A stretch of 64,000 bases of DNA from Anticarsia gemmatalis (lineage: Eukaryota; Arthropoda; Insecta; Lepidoptera; Erebidae), in NCBI RefSeq assembly GCF_050436995.1, contig NC_134745.1, positions 7,936,001 to 8,000,000 on the forward strand, read 5' to 3'. Positions 12,501-26,853 of this stretch are shown piece by piece. The notes under the pieces are model-generated. The model made no database searches and was not told the DNA's origin. It saw only the letters and a program-made list of their open reading frames with translations. Position 1 is the stretch's first letter. Each line of letters starts with the position of its first letter. Position numbers and translations under genes: made by a program.

Positions 12501-13040
12501 TTTCGTCGGTTGTAAAGACTTATATCTAGATTTTAGAGTATTTGAATTGAAAGTGCTAGTGTCAGGAGCGCGATAAGAATGATGAATGTGCCAGTGAGGT
12601 AAGAATTTTGTACTATGTAAAGAGGGACCAAGTGGACGCAGTTTTAGAAACATTGTAATACTCAATTTTTATTTTTACGTGACGTACAAACGCACGTCTA
12701 ATTATTTTTAATTTCCGAAATTCATGACAATGATATGTATTATTAGTATGATTCATTTTATGATGTAAATAGTGTTATTTTAATTTTTACTATGATTGAT
12801 AATAAAAAAAGTTTTGATAACAACATTTCTTTATTATTTCATTCCTCGTACTTTTCCGGTAAAGAAAACAAAATAATAGTCCATACTTTTTATTATACAA
12901 TTATTATTAATATTTACAAAAGTATTTTAATGATCAGTACAAAATATTATTTTAAAGTGGCTATTCTAAATAACCACCGAAATAGTTTGATCGCTTAGAA
13001 AATACAAGTATTTTCAATACAGGAAACAGCTTAAGGCACT
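9546..13040. other. 3' UTR of the Rca1-like gene and intergenic DNA
   Basis: No supportable coding exon. Candidate poly(A) signals for the plus-strand gene are ATTAAA at 9741-9746 and, much further on, AATAAA at 11088-11093; I cannot choose between them. The rest is AT-rich, with short chance open frames lacking codon structure or recognisable domains. Confidence 0.45.
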
Positions 13041-13063
13041 TCAATTTATTCTAAGAAAATAAA

Positions 13064-13215
13064 TACTTAAATCAAAGCGATCTTATTGCCATGACTAAGG
13101 CCGGTGGTGTAATAATTTGTGCACATTTTAATGTTGATTATCTTCAGCCGAGTCCCATCACGAACTTTGGTATTTGATACGCCACTTGAGGTAATTGCAT
13201 TATCATGGACATCCT
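13064..13215 (-). other. Possible orphan terminal exon (unassigned)
   Basis: On the minus strand, an acceptor-like TTTCAG precedes an open frame of 47 codons starting DVHDNAITSSGVSNTKVRDG and closed by TAA, with AATAAA (13050-13045) just beyond. No upstream exon joins it convincingly and I do not recognise the peptide. It could be a last exon of an unseen transcript or chance. Confidence 0.2.
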
Positions 13216-14419
13216 GAAATTGTAAATAATTATGATAAGTCGTCATTCATGTTACAGCCACTTCCTTCTCAGTATTTATTTTTATTTGTATTCGGTTCTC
13301 AGCATTGATAGACATGCGAGCGACTGGGTTTGCGGTTAACTGACGGACTAAAGAGATCTTGGAGACGCTAAGTCACTTGAGTCATAAGCGTGTACTACTC
13401 GTAAGTACTCGCATGTCTATCACTTCTTTATAAAAGAACCAAAACACATTTACAGACCTCTGAAACGTCAGAATTTTTCTTGACAAAAACCAAAAGGAAG
13501 CTAGAAGGTCGTTGATTAGAACATTCACTACTTTAATAAACGCAAGATCTTCAGAAGTCGCCAACTAATTGAAAAATAATATTTACAATTGAATTCAGGA
13601 CAGTGCAACATATTGACTTGAATATAAAATTTGCAAATGATGACTCGGAGTAGCAAACTCTTCACCATAATAGTTTGTTAAGAAATCCATCACCTCTAGC
13701 TGTACAAAGAGCTCTACGGTATTACAGTGAGTTTTACTAACCTTAATATACTTGTGCAGGAAACTTAAGGCTACCATCACCACCAACTAGACTTGCTGAA
13801 CAGAAGGAGTATCACTGCATAAGGAAATATTTACAAATAGGTCATTCAACTGTAAGCAGATCTGCCTTAACTACTAAAGAGCAGTCAAGATTAATACTAC
13901 TTCGGTAAGTCCTGCAAAGACATTTTTGCGTATCTCGAGGGACTTGATTGAAATGCCACCAGGTAGGTTCATAGTGCTCGGAGCAAAATAAAAATTTGTT
14001 CAGCCGCTGAAGTAGGAAAACATTTACCATTGCAGTTACAAGGCGTATTTCAAGGCCTAGTTTTAGCTAAGCTCACTTTATTGTATGCAGGCGACTTAAT
14101 ATTAGAAGAAACTTCATGCTAATAGAATAGATTAGTGGCATCTTTAAGGGGTTATAGAATAAATTAGTCATTCATAATGCAGCTGAAGAAGAAATAAACA
14201 GATTAAAGCCCGTGCCACCAGTATCGGTTAACGTCGAATTATGACTCTTTTTTGCATCAAATAGACTATCCAGAAATGGTGAAACGGGCACTTAAAAAGC
14301 ATAATTAAAATGTTAAGCCAGCTAAGTATGTACACGTTCACCCTGGCGGGTGTATCAGTAATGTGGTTTAAGCATTTGTACAAAGCGGTGGATGGATGAG
14401 GCGAGCGTGCCGTAGCGAC
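13216..14419 (-). other. 3' flank of the acid sphingomyelinase gene
   Basis: This follows the sphingomyelinase stop codon on the minus strand. AATAAA at 14082-14077 (minus) would give a 3' UTR of about 340 bases. The remaining kilobase has several short minus-strand frames without recognisable domains or splice logic, and I do not call them genes. Confidence 0.45.
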
Positions 14420-17400
14420 TCACGAGACAGACAGGCCATTGTAGAGCCAGGCGCGCCAGGTCTGTGGGGCGGGTGAGGCACCGTCGATGCGTGCTTCGAT
14501 GAGACCGCAGAGAGCGCGGCGGTCATGCGAGCGTCCTGACCGCGCGTCACACACCAGCCGCTTGCGACACTCCCCGTCACACGTGCCGCGCCGAGGACTG
14601 TTCTTCCAGTAGTGTCTGAAAAAACATTTATAATTACATTACCACATATTTTCGGAACCTTTTCTGTTTATTAATCTTTTATTCATCGGTACTTAAACAA
14701 TGTGTCGTGGTATTTCTTTTTAGATAGTGTCTATTTACTGTCTACTCTACAACTCTTCTAGACACATTACGCCATAGGCGATCGGAGACATGTGAGCGTA
14801 TAACGAGTTTGAATAGGACGTCCTATTGAAATGTAAATTTCGCGTAGAAAGCACCGTTTTAGAAAGTGCCTCCCTACCTGTAATCGAAAAACGGAATCTT
14901 ACTTGTAATATAAATTGAAGACGTCCTCCTTGGTGGTCATGTCATCAATAAACTTGTCCCAGTCTTGCGGCCTCAACGCCGGCATTAAGTATGCAGATCG
15001 AGCTGAATACAACTTGTACCATATAGGGTAACCGAACAGATTGGCCTCCTTCAAATTCATAATCCAAGTCTCATGGTCAACCACTTGCTGGAATGAAAAT
15101 GTTGGACTTTAAACATAATTACATTATATCGTTTATCATTTACACTATTTCTGTTCCTAATATTATAAACTAACTGCTCAGCACGTGAATTATAACAGGA
15201 TTATGTCACAGTTCTACTTACTCGTGTCGTCGCTTCATGGTCACCATCAACATAGTAAATTCTATATCCCAGATTCAAATCGTAATACGGCGTAACGGAA
15301 GGTCCGACATAGGCGATACTTGTGGCTCTACCTATAAAGAGAATTCATTTAATCACTTCAGTGAAACGATATAGAAAGAAACTAGCTTCAAATTTAAAAT
15401 AATGTCTCTTTTCACATACCAAGGTCGTCTGGATCATAAAACACTTCGAATTCGTCAAAATGAGTGTGTCCGAAAAATTGTGCCGTTATCGTGGCTTCAT
15501 ATCGATTAACAACAGCGTAGTAATTACGGCTCCAAACTTTCAAACAATCAGAATGGCCCGGCGGTATGTGTCCGATTATATGCACCTTCTCTCCACTGAA
15601 CTCCGCTGACTGCAGTTCGTATATAAGCCATTGAAGTTCCGTTGCAGGATCTGTGCTGTTCATTAACAACCACCTGAAAAGAAGTAAAAATCAGCGTGTT
15701 AGTGCATTGATTCAATTGACATCGCCTTGCCTCAGGTACAGACACCGGGTAGTAATCGGATAGTGTCGTCTAAGCTTCTTAAACACGATTAACAAGACTG
15801 ACACGGTACAAAGAATTGTTAGTATATTTTTGAAATCAATATCTTAGCTGAAATCTAGTTATAGGGTATTCACTTCTGACAGAATATCTAACACATAGTA
15901 ACCAATTATTTACTTTCACTTTCTACTTATACTTAGTTTGACCTAATGGTTCTTATGCTAATTAGAGTTAAAACAACGTGAGATAGTTATGTGAAGCGGC
16001 TATGTTGAAGCTCAGAGTCGTAAAAATGTAGTTCTCCATATATGACTTTCTGGTAAGTATGGAATATAGTGAAAATACCAAAGCCATCTGAACTTACCAG
16101 TTCTTATTGTTGCAATAGTTCATGTTGAGTGATATGATGCGGAAGCCGGGTCTGACAAGCACGGAGTAGAAGGCGCCGCGACGCACCGTGTGGGAGACGC
16201 CTGCAGGCAGCCAGCGACGCCACTGCGCGTCCAGTTCGTCGTACAACCACGCTATGTTCAGCTCCGACGAAGATATGTAAGGCGGTGGGAAACTGCAAAT
16301 TCAGAATATTTAGGTAAGTTTTTGAGACAAATACAAGCTATACTGTAGTTGTAGAGGTTGACAGAACACGAAGTTCAAAGTAATGTTATCGTGATAATAT
16401 AAGAGAAATAAGCAATTGACGCGTTATTTTTGTAAGTTACTTTGATTATTCATAGAAAACATCCTACATAGTAAGTATCATTTAATAGTTAACATCCTTA
16501 CATATAGTGAAACAGTAAACATTCCATAGCCAAATTATAACTTGGTAACTGCATAGCACTCATACCAAGTCACATTCACTACTAAAGGTACATAAGATCT
16601 AAAAATATATGCTCTTGAAAAGGTCTTTAATTAAGTTGGCCTCGAGCATTAACTGCAGCGACTAATTTGTCGTGTTTCATACCTGTTTACCGGAGAAGCT
16701 TCGTGGTTACCGAGAGCAGGGAAGATAGGGACACCCGGGAACATGTCGGACATCTGCGCGACTGTCTCTTGAAGTACCTTCAAGTTTTCTTCCTTTGTCT
16801 GATTCCATACGTCATGGGGTGGTAAATCTCCTGTCCATAAGATGTAATCGATGTCCTGAAAATACAAAAAGTATTTATGATTACTTATCAGAATACAGTG
16901 GTTCTTTAACAGTTTGGTCTATTCAAAGATAAATGTCTCGATGTAAGTATAAATCTACTACGTTCAGTCGACTACATAGTCAGATAAAGATTGGAGAAAA
17001 TAATCTTATCTTAAAACTTAAGTTAACTAACACTCATACTAACGGTTTCAACTAAGTAAATATGTAAAGAAAATACATACAGTGTGTGTATCAGCTATGT
17101 GCTTCAACATGTGGTCGATAGTGCGTTTGGGAGTGTCACACTTGCGGTAGTCTCCCCAGCGGCCAGCGCCGCCTCCAGGCGTTAACGCTGGCCCACTTGA
17201 TGCTCGACAACAGAGAGGTTCGTTGCATTCTGCATTAGCACCTGAAAATAACACAATAGTTAAATAGAAATCCAAATAGGTACTCTTCATAAACGTTTAT
17301 TTGTTTTTTTTTGGCATACCTTCAGCGTAATAAGGATCGAAGTGTGTATCGGATATCTGCAATACTTTAAACGTAGGAGCTTTATCTACAGGGGCGTCGA

Positions 17401-18271
17401 GTACCCTGACAGCTGGCTTAGGAACTGGCGGGAATGCAACTTCCCACTCGTGGTACGGGTTGTAAACATCTCCACATGCGTCGCCAATCACAAAACTGCA
17501 TATTTCGTCGGGGCCTATCGTAATACGCTTTAAAACGTAAACTACTTCACTCTGAAAGATAAAAGAGACAATTGAAGTCAAACATCTATAAAATGAAAGA
17601 CGTGTTAAATTTTATATTGCTTAAAGCTTGTAATCCTTACCCCAAACAATCTTGTGATTCCTTCACAAACGCGAGCTGATTGAATTTTTAACGAAACACA
17701 GAATTGGTAGATCATTTTATTGATTTCGTCTTTGCTTTTGCCTAATCTAATGTAGTGTTGCAGTAGTCCTGCTCCAGCTTTGCAGGCAGTGCATGATACC
17801 TTGGACATAACAGAGTGCTCTACTTCGTAATAAACTTGTTTTAAATTTAGAAGCTTTAAAGCTTTTTCTACAAATACAGGTAAATTCGTACTCTTATCAT
17901 TATCCCAGAGCAGTCGAGAATAATTTCGTTTTAATGCCGCCATATGGGCGATAAGTTCAGTCTCATTAGCAGAAGGCGGTAGCGTATGATTAAAGTTAGA
18001 TGGTACGAAGAATGGTTCTTCGTTACGAGGCGAGTCTGTCCAATTCCAATCGTCTGTTGGTGGCATCCATTTTATCACGGGTCGATTGGTTCTTCCTGTT
18101 TGTTGCAGAAATATCGGGTTACCTGAAATTACAATTATTCGCATGAGTCAGGTATATTTTTTTATTAAAATTGTAATTACGTATATAGTTATTAATATTT
18201 TTACCTGATGTCATGATGGTGAGTGAAAGTGTAAACACGCACTGGAGAAGCCATCGTATCCTAATAATCAT
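14420..18271 (-). CDS. Asm: Acid sphingomyelinase (sphingomyelin phosphodiesterase), 10 coding exons
   Basis: Secreted or lysosomal zinc enzyme that cleaves sphingomyelin to ceramide and phosphocholine. Coding exons in order: 18205-18271, 17641-18122, 17320-17551, 17081-17241, 16683-16855, 16098-16292, 15420-15673, 15222-15331, 14903-15087, 14420-14615. All phases agree, giving about 684 residues (human enzyme about 630). A hydrophobic signal peptide comes first, then a saposin B domain at about residues 130-210 (VSCTACKAG, CEGITRLFG). The metallophosphatase core has the metal-site motifs QISDTHFDPYY, WTGDLPPHD, GNHEASPVNS, HIIGHIPPGH and FFGHTHFDEF, followed by the NMNYCNNKNWWLLMNSTDP segment and a cysteine-rich tail. 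The start at 18271 is the first ATG after an acceptor at 18300. The frame is open back to that acceptor, so an upstream in-frame start is possible. If the candidate leader exon ending at 31918 is used, an in-frame TGA (31946-31944) supports 18271. Confidence 0.95.
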
Positions 18272-18299
18272 CACTGAGAGGTGTAGAAGAAGAAGGTAT

Positions 18300-21200
18300 C
18301 TGAAAAAAGACAATAACTAACATTAATCAACAGCAGACACAAGCCTATATGCATAAATTAATTATATAGAACCAAATAGTCGGTCATCCTTAATACCTAA
18401 TGGCAATTGACATTACAAAATCAGTCATCTGATTATTCGTTTGGCTCGCTTCGTGACCAATTTACCTAGTTCCATCCTTTGTAGACCTTCATGTACAGTT
18501 ACTACGGTTAAGTACTAGTGTTGAAGTACAGCTCAATAGAACGCTGTCGTTTGACCAGTCACTTACTGCTCTACCGTAAATAGACATACTATCAATATTG
18601 TAAAGGAAAATATCGTTGTTATTTGAACTAAGCAACCATCATGAATAGTTTCGACAGTCTTAACCATATTCTATGGCTCTTTTGACACACAGTTATGTAA
18701 TAAATTAATAAACTGGATCACGTTGCATTCGACGTTAACGTAATATAACGTAACTATACTAAAGTGAAGTGTGCAGGTACGGGATTCTTGTATGTTTATT
18801 GCTAACAATAATGTCTGTTTAATATTTTATTTTACTGGCCTGTACTCAACAGTGGGTAGAAATGGGTTAAATAAATAGATAGATTTTAATTCATTGTCAA
18901 AACTATTTCTTTGAATTAATTTACCGGGAATGAAAATGACAAGATATAAATTATGTGTACATTAATTCAATTGAAAAAAAAACTGTTTATAAACATGAAG
19001 TAAATATACAATAGTGAAATCCACTCGTTACCATTCTACATTATTATTACATTATTTCTTATTCCTATATTGATTTTGTCTTAATTACAATAATAATTAT
19101 TATACTCGCACAAATTTATTAGGTTCGTAAAATATAAATAAATTTTTATTTCAATGAACCTATGTTCCTATTTTTTAATTTCCTGAATACATAAACGTTT
19201 ATTTAAACCTCGAATAAATAATAATAGCGCTCTCTCGTGAATACCGAGTGATGTCCTCTGCGGTTATTATCCATAATTGTTTGGTGTTTATTCTAACGAG
19301 CCTATTAACTTAACTTTCGAATCAAAACACCGTCTAAATCACACGAAATATTTCTAAGTAATCAGAGAAAGTTTAATATCAACGTATTCATGTCCTACGC
19401 CTTGGCTTTTGTAAGTTTAAAATAAGTATCCGTAATCTGTAAAATCCGTGACTTTTATGACTACAGTGCCTTTATATGGAGCTTTAATTTTATATTGAGC
19501 ACATGGATGACATAATTTAAAATATTCGAAAGGATTAAGCGGAGTTTTCGTTTTGGAAGTATTTATTAGTCAACATGGACATGGAGTTATCGAACGAATC
19601 TCACACTTACGTAATACTTTAATATTTTGTTTGTAACGAATTCAACTTTGAAGAAAGTTTCACTTTTAAAAAAAATCACAAAAAATTGCCAACTTTTACA
19701 CTTCTCTCTTTCTTACTTCCTCCTGTTGTTTTATTATGTGTGTTAATCAAAAAGCTATACTATCACTAGCTGAAATTGTGTCCACAGACAGTTTGTGTTA
19801 AAAAGCCACGTGCACGGCGCAAGCAAATATCCTGTGACCCAGATTCTCAATCAAGTCTTTTAACTGCCGAATTGATTTTTGCTATATCTCCCCAGTTGGC
19901 GTTTTAATAAAATTAATGAGATTGAAGTGGGTTCAGATAACATTATGTTAGTTATACGACTATACACAATTTCTGCCACGCGTGATGTGTGAATGTTATG
20001 TGAGTCAGCGGATTTTACAGACGGCAGTAGTACACGGACGTGGAGGTCGGCACTTTCTCCGCGCTTCATTGACTTTGTTGGAAAGTGACGGTGGTAAGGC
20101 GCACGATGCGTTTGTTCACATATCATAACACGTCGGCAACAATGCAATTGCCTAATACATATTGTTATAGTAATCAGCCTCGGACATCTTAGCATGTATT
20201 ACGCATTATGAACAGCCAGTTTAACTTTTACGAGCTCTACCATCGCGTCGGTGTAACGAACCTTTCTTTCGTTTTGCCTTTTACATATTTTTGATGTACA
20301 CATTAAGGTCCGTCTGGTCTGGATTTAATATTCCTGCTATGTTAAAAGAAATGCACATGTTTGTGTTACAAACAATGGTTGTGAGCCTGTGGATATCACG
20401 ATTACCATCGCTTCTGTGCACGCTAGGCGGACAACGACTTGAATGCATTCGTTGACATGCAATGCTAGCTGGTGACGAGATTGTTGTATATCGAGACTAA
20501 AAAATCCGTGTGAATCGTAGTTTGTCACACAAGTCGGATATTATGGAATTTCAATTGTCAAAGGTAAAATGGAAAGCAATTTATGGTAAAATTGTTTTGT
20601 CGATAATAATAGCGACATTAAAACTGGTCGATTTTAAACGGTTTTCGCAGGCAAAATTCAACTCGATTACAACAATGTCAATGTTTGTGTTTGATACTTG
20701 TAAACATGTAGAGTGACGGGCGGAAGCTACCTAGTTATAAATAAATTACTACAAATTACACTTCACGAGCAGTGTGACGTGGAAACGTTATTGATATCAA
20801 CAATAGCCATCGGCTAATTATGTAGATAGGTACTACTTTTTGCTTTGGCTGCACACGATAGTAGGTAGATATAATAACACGTGCTGTTTATGAAAGCACA
20901 TTGGGACAAGCCTCTCCAGATACTGCAGTAAATTTCTGAGATGTAAAATCAGTAAATGTATTTATTGATTACAAGCTTTTAGATTTTTTTATTGAGCACG
21001 TATAGTTATTTTGATTGAATTTTCTCAATTTACAACTGGAAAACTTGCGGCTTGGAATTAGGAATACAGTTAACAGAATAGAGAAATTATGTGTTTCTTT
21101 AACTTTATTAACGTAATTTTCTCCTGAGTGCTGCAAGTTTCACGACTCGTAACACGCAGATAATTTGTATGAAAGTCTAATCGTTAAAATTGAGTGTCTA

Positions 21201-24200
21201 ATTTATTCGCCACTAGGCATAATAAATACCTAACAACAAAATGATAATATGACAACGTGTTTCTAAATGAAGTTACTCTAGAAATTAAGTATATTAATTA
21301 ATTTATTATTCATATAATACCTACTTTGCTTTCTAAATACAAATGCTGAAATCAATTTCATTTTTAGAAGTTCGTATTACAAAATAGTTCGATAAGTAAG
21401 ATTTCTCTCCGCAGATGGTACAGTCAAATCAAGGATTATTCATCCAGGCCACTTTCTTTCTACTTCCACCTGGCAGTAACGCAAGTTGTCTACTTTCACT
21501 GCAATAGCGTGCTCTCCCTATAAGGTCGTAATTTGGATATCCGTCGAGATTACCTAATCCCACATTGTCATACACTATACAGTCCTTTTGTTAGTCATGC
21601 TGCTTTATTCATGAAAGTCTTTAGCGCTTCTTATTTACAATATATTTTTTCCCATTTTAAGTTGAATGTACTGGAAGGAATGACACTTACTAATTACATA
21701 ATAAGAGATGTTAGGCAAATAAGATCGTTATATTTACGAAACATTAACACGATGATTAGCTTAATATTTTATTGCATCATTGAAATTAGCTCACTGCGAC
21801 TATTATGCATCTATTATTATAGAGTCCACATTTAAACATTGTAGAGTCCTATCAGTTTAGGAGAATGGGTGTTGTTTATTATCTGCATGCAAACAGCTTA
21901 TGCAATTGATATGAACTATCGCTAATGGATAACTTATATAACTTAGTTCTTCGATAGTCACAGGGTTACACAACAAACACAGGACTATAAATATGAAACT
22001 TATAAGGACTACAGTGTGAAATGCAAGAAAGTTAATATTTTGGCTACTGTATTATCACTTTATTATAGCAGATAATTTAGTTGACGTGTCTTGAAATTTT
22101 CTACTCATTTCTTGTTTCTTATAGCAGTGAGATTACTCGTTTAGGCGTCTAAGGAGAACCTGTATGTTGCAATATCTACGGGGAAGTGAGAAGTGGGGAG
22201 GGATATCTACCGTCACTCCTGCACTGCGTGAACTTTGATGTCGCACCAGCCTCACTTGCGTAACGTCAGGCTTCCGTATTAATCGCACCTATCGATTACT
22301 GATTCAGTTATGCGTCGTTTGTGCTATCCTACTGTTCCGCAAGGTCTCTCGGAACTAGAGAAAATCGTATTAACTCTTGATTTTCACAGACGCTTACTTA
22401 AGTTACTTATCTTTTCGTACACAATAGGCCCAAGAAAATCACTCGTTTGTCATTCTTAGCAGCTTTGTCATATTATAAAAATGACGAGTATTTAATAGTT
22501 TCTTTGATAAGTACTAGGTGACAAATCGTAATTAATTTATACTTAACAGTTTTTGTGAAGCCTTCTAGGTGAACAGATATAATGGTCATGGCCGAAAACC
22601 TAGACGGGATCCACGTTGCCATTTATTTCTTACTAATGTTAAAATTTACTAGTGCCTTTTAAGAAGATAAACAAGTAAATCTGTGATCTTGCGTAAGTTG
22701 ACAAGTTGACAAGCACGGTGGGTAAATATATGGACTTCGACTTGTGTATTGCACATCCCAAAGGCCTCGACAACAAGGTTATGAACTGCTCAACTGATTA
22801 TTACCTACGAAATCGTGTTATAAAAGTGAGTAATTGTTTTGCCTAACGCTGGAAACAAAGAACACTTGTTATGTCTTAATATAACTACTTATTTCTTTCT
22901 GTTTGATAACAATTATCGGTATAATAAATTGTATTTAATTTCTTATCAATGAATCTAGAAAGAATCTTATCGAAGGTCGCATACAGTATTCGAAATTATG
23001 TAAAAAAATATTTCAGGTTAGTGGGTAAACAATCATGGTACATTTTTAATAATGCATGCGGGCTCTACAACTACGTATTACAACAATGAATTCTCTGCAA
23101 TAACCCGCATTTTGATGTAATGCAATAAATTAATGTTATCGATATCATGAAAATATTGATTTCTAGCAGATATCCCTAACTTTTCTCTTCGATGATCGAT
23201 CAATTTAACTGACATTATTCTAAAATTTATTTCACGTTAAGGTACTTCCCCTAAGTGACAGGCAGCATATCAAAAAGATAAAGTGACGAATTGCATTAAA
23301 AGCTCTATTATCATCTTTTCTTGTGAAATTAATGGAGGTTAACTAGTATATTTCGTTACGATGTGAAACCAGACATTATTTATTTTTGTTTGTTAAAACT
23401 CGCACTATGACGAAAAAACTATTTATTGGTAATTCACGATCAATATACTTGAGCTCTACTATTGAGATTAATACTACCTACAATATATTTCGAAAAACAT
23501 GAAAAAGTCCTGAAGTACATAGGTACCTATTATGTAGGTACTTCATCTTTTTCATCTCAACTCGAAAACGTACAGTCGATTTAAAGTTGAATGACTTCGT
23601 GTTTCCAGTCTTATTTGTAATACTAAAACGCTTTTGTTTATTGTTAAACTTGCACTTTTTGCTTGTTGGAGAGCACTCGTTCTCACGTAAGTTCCTCCCG
23701 GCACCTATCCAGAATCCCTTTGTAAAAACTTTCGTTTGGTTCATCGAACTTACTTTCACCTATTGTGAGCACATGTTCTCTTCGGAATGCACTTCAATTA
23801 TATTTGTTAGCACGTCCCACGTATTAGATATAATACCTATTGTATTTTATGTGTAAGGTATAAGTACGCCTCGCTAGAAATGGAAATTAGCTTTCGTTAA
23901 AATATACTCGTAAATACTCCTCGCTTCTGTAGAAGTTCAAACGTATAAACGCATGTTGACCATAATTTTAAAATTGAGAATTGTACAGGTAGGTATGTAT
24001 TAGCAGGAAGTTCCTCTGTCGTGAAACAGTTAAGCAAAACAAACGTCTCTACTTTTATTGGCGAAATTCTCCTAATTCTTGGCACGCTTCGTTCGTGTCA
24101 TGTTATTTTACTTTCATTCTTAAAATCGTTAAAGTGAGACAGTTGGAAATTCTTTACCGCTTTAGAACATAGTATATTAAGTAAATTAAGTGGAGTTTGA

Positions 24201-24300
24201 TCGCTTGTTGGTAGAGGTTGAGGACGCGACGTGGTCACTGTTCGGATTCATCTCATTTGCCATTCAGTGGCCGTGTCGCGCTGCCCAAGCTATCTATAGT
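18300..24300. other. Long non-coding stretch upstream of the sphingomyelinase coding exons
   Basis: Probably intron of the sphingomyelinase transcript if the leader exon near 31.9 kb is real, otherwise intergenic. I found no convincing coding exon on either strand. A short segment near 18836-18875 (CCTGTACTCAACAGTGGG) is a degraded copy of a common lepidopteran repeat end. Confidence 0.4.
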
Positions 24301-24304
24301 GAAG

Positions 24305-24429
24305 TATAAATAGTGTTAGTTGACGGCCTGGACGCCGGAAAACGTGTACACCGATCCAAACAATCGGATTAATATTCATGTCTCAGTGTAACACATAAAT
24401 TAAATCCGAAGACCAGCGAACTTTTTAAT
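24305..24429 (+). promoter_or_regulatory. Candidate TATA promoter and non-coding first exon
   Basis: TATAAATAG at 24305-24313 lies in a locally GC-richer patch. About 115 bases on there is a strong donor, TTTTTAAT|GTGAGTAAT, at 24429/24430. A plus-strand 5' UTR exon here could splice to the acceptor at 35457/35458 that precedes the LDLa gene start. This is inference from spacing and motifs only. Confidence 0.25.
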
Positions 24430-26853
24430 GTGAGTAATACCTTCACGTGAAATTTCTCTCTACAATTCTAGTGACTAAGCATGTAAGTAACGGCAAAAAC
24501 ACGAGTTAGTTTAATATGCGAATACAAAAACACCGCTACCGCATTCATTCGTGCGAAATATAAACTCTACAAAAACCATGGCAACTCGGAAAAATATTTA
24601 CATACCGATAACACACTATTTATTTCCAAAATTATATCAAACTATTTTATGATACTATAATTACATATTTCAATAGACATACCTACTCCGGTATGCAAGT
24701 CCTACTGGAGTTTGTTTAGTTTATTACGGTGAAGCACGAAGACAAAAATGAGTTAAGCTTAAGAAAAACAATTAATTACTTCTCAAAAATATTATTAAAT
24801 TAAAAATAGCTATAACGAGTACACTCTGTTGTTTCGAATTGATAAATAACGCGATATAAGGCGCTTGCGTTAATAAGGCACTTATGAAAATCAGACGACA
24901 ATTGACCCCAGCCTACGACGGCTCCGATAAAAAGGCTGACCTCTTGCTCGACTTGTGCGATTACGCAGACACTGTGTTTAAGTACAGTTTTTTTTCACAT
25001 GACGTGACGTATAATTAATAATAATGTATATTTAACAATAGATAACGTTATATTGACCTTATTTTTCACTAATATAAATATTGTCTTGACATATTGACAT
25101 CCATCTAGGTTCTAGAACAATTTATAGACACAGATACAGTAGCTGCGCTGTTATAATTACGAACAAGATAACAAAAAATAAAGGATAACTATATATTCAA
25201 TTGTAATCAAACGAAATACGCACTTCATAATAGTTTCCTAGACAACTTTGTCGCAAAATTTAGGAAATGAGTATTTCTACCATAAGAACGATTACCACAG
25301 CTAAATATCTTCTTTTAAGTATATAGAAAAATAATTCAATACCATAACTGTAGTCTAATTCCTATGTAAAATTAAATGTACCGGAAAACTAACCTTAAAC
25401 AAAGGGGGCAATGTAGAGCCGTTAAGAATTAGGCTAGTGTTACATATCGCGAGTGACGCGATGTGTTCTGCGTACATTATGCGATATTGCCATACGCTTC
25501 TTCCATTTATATTGTTGCTAGTAGAAACTACTATGCTCTACATGAAAGGAAAATAGAACATAAGACTCAATCTGTCCATAATAAAATAGGATTGCAGATT
25601 ACCAAAACAATGTGTTGTGTTATAGTATGAACTTTAGGATTTAGAATATCAGTGAGGTTTATGCAGTCTATCAATACAGCTACTTTGTTTTCGAAGTAAG
25701 TATACGGAAGGATCAGTTATAATCGAGAATCTAGATAAATCGTGCATGCCAAGAGTCTGCATTAACTTAATGCAGACTATAGTAGGACTATAGTTGTAAA
25801 CTTAACTCCAAAGAATTTTATATCATTTTAGTATATTAGTCAGTTGAAATTTTATGAATAGTATAACCAAACTAACTAAATAGTATAACAGCTTCGGTAT
25901 TACTTTTCAGATATGTTATAACCAACAGACTCAAGTGAAGTTTGTTTATGTATAGTATTATGTGTGTTAAGTTGTCGAACTTAACGTAACCTACGCAATT
26001 TAATTAGTGGGGTAACGATATTCTAAGGGTAGACTGTAACCGACCGTTATGTGAAGAAATTATCGCATTACTCGTTCCTTTTTTAGGATTCTTCTTCAGT
26101 GAAAAATATGTATAGCGTTAAATTGAATAGATTGCTCTACAACACCGCTTTTCTTAGTATTACACCAAGACAGGTGCATTATTATATTACATCAAAGCAA
26201 ATCCTAAAATTTCGTATGTAATGTCCTCAGTATAATTGACAATTATGTGTGTAATCATATTTCATTTGTGAATTTATTATTATACTTGTAATGTATTACT
26301 TTCTAAACGTCAGTCGATATTATCGATGTTAGTTACAGTCGACGTAACGACCATTCGGAAAATAACCACTTATTAACGTTCCTACTCTATATTTTTCCCT
26401 TCATGATAAATGCAACAAGAATGTAACCTATGGAGTATCTATACGGATGTGTTACTTCTAGTCCGTGAACGATAATATTCCATGAATTGACAAAGAACAG
26501 TCTATTGTTGCCCTTCATACGAGTTCATTCTAGTTTTATTTTGAACTTCCCTACAATTCATAATAAGTTCAGTGTTAGTTTATAAATAATATTTATTGCT
26601 TTTACTCGATAACGACTGGCGCTTAATAATAGACTTATCGTTATTCTAACGTTGTTAATCATTTATGGTGACGCAGATGACAGATTGTCGTGATACAGTA
26701 TGACTTGGTAAGAATAGTGTATGTAATGGATAAAATGGACAGCATTTATGCGCAGTAGTTTGCACCTTTAATTACTACTTTTAGGCTAGTCTAGTACTGT
26801 CTAATGAGTCTGAATAAGCATGTTTGTACATCTGCGCAGTCGAGCTATCTACA

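Noticed and set aside
12372..12665. Minus-strand frame of 97 codons
   Set aside because: Ser/Leu/Tyr-rich, low complexity, no domain, no splice logic; typical of AT-rich non-coding DNA.
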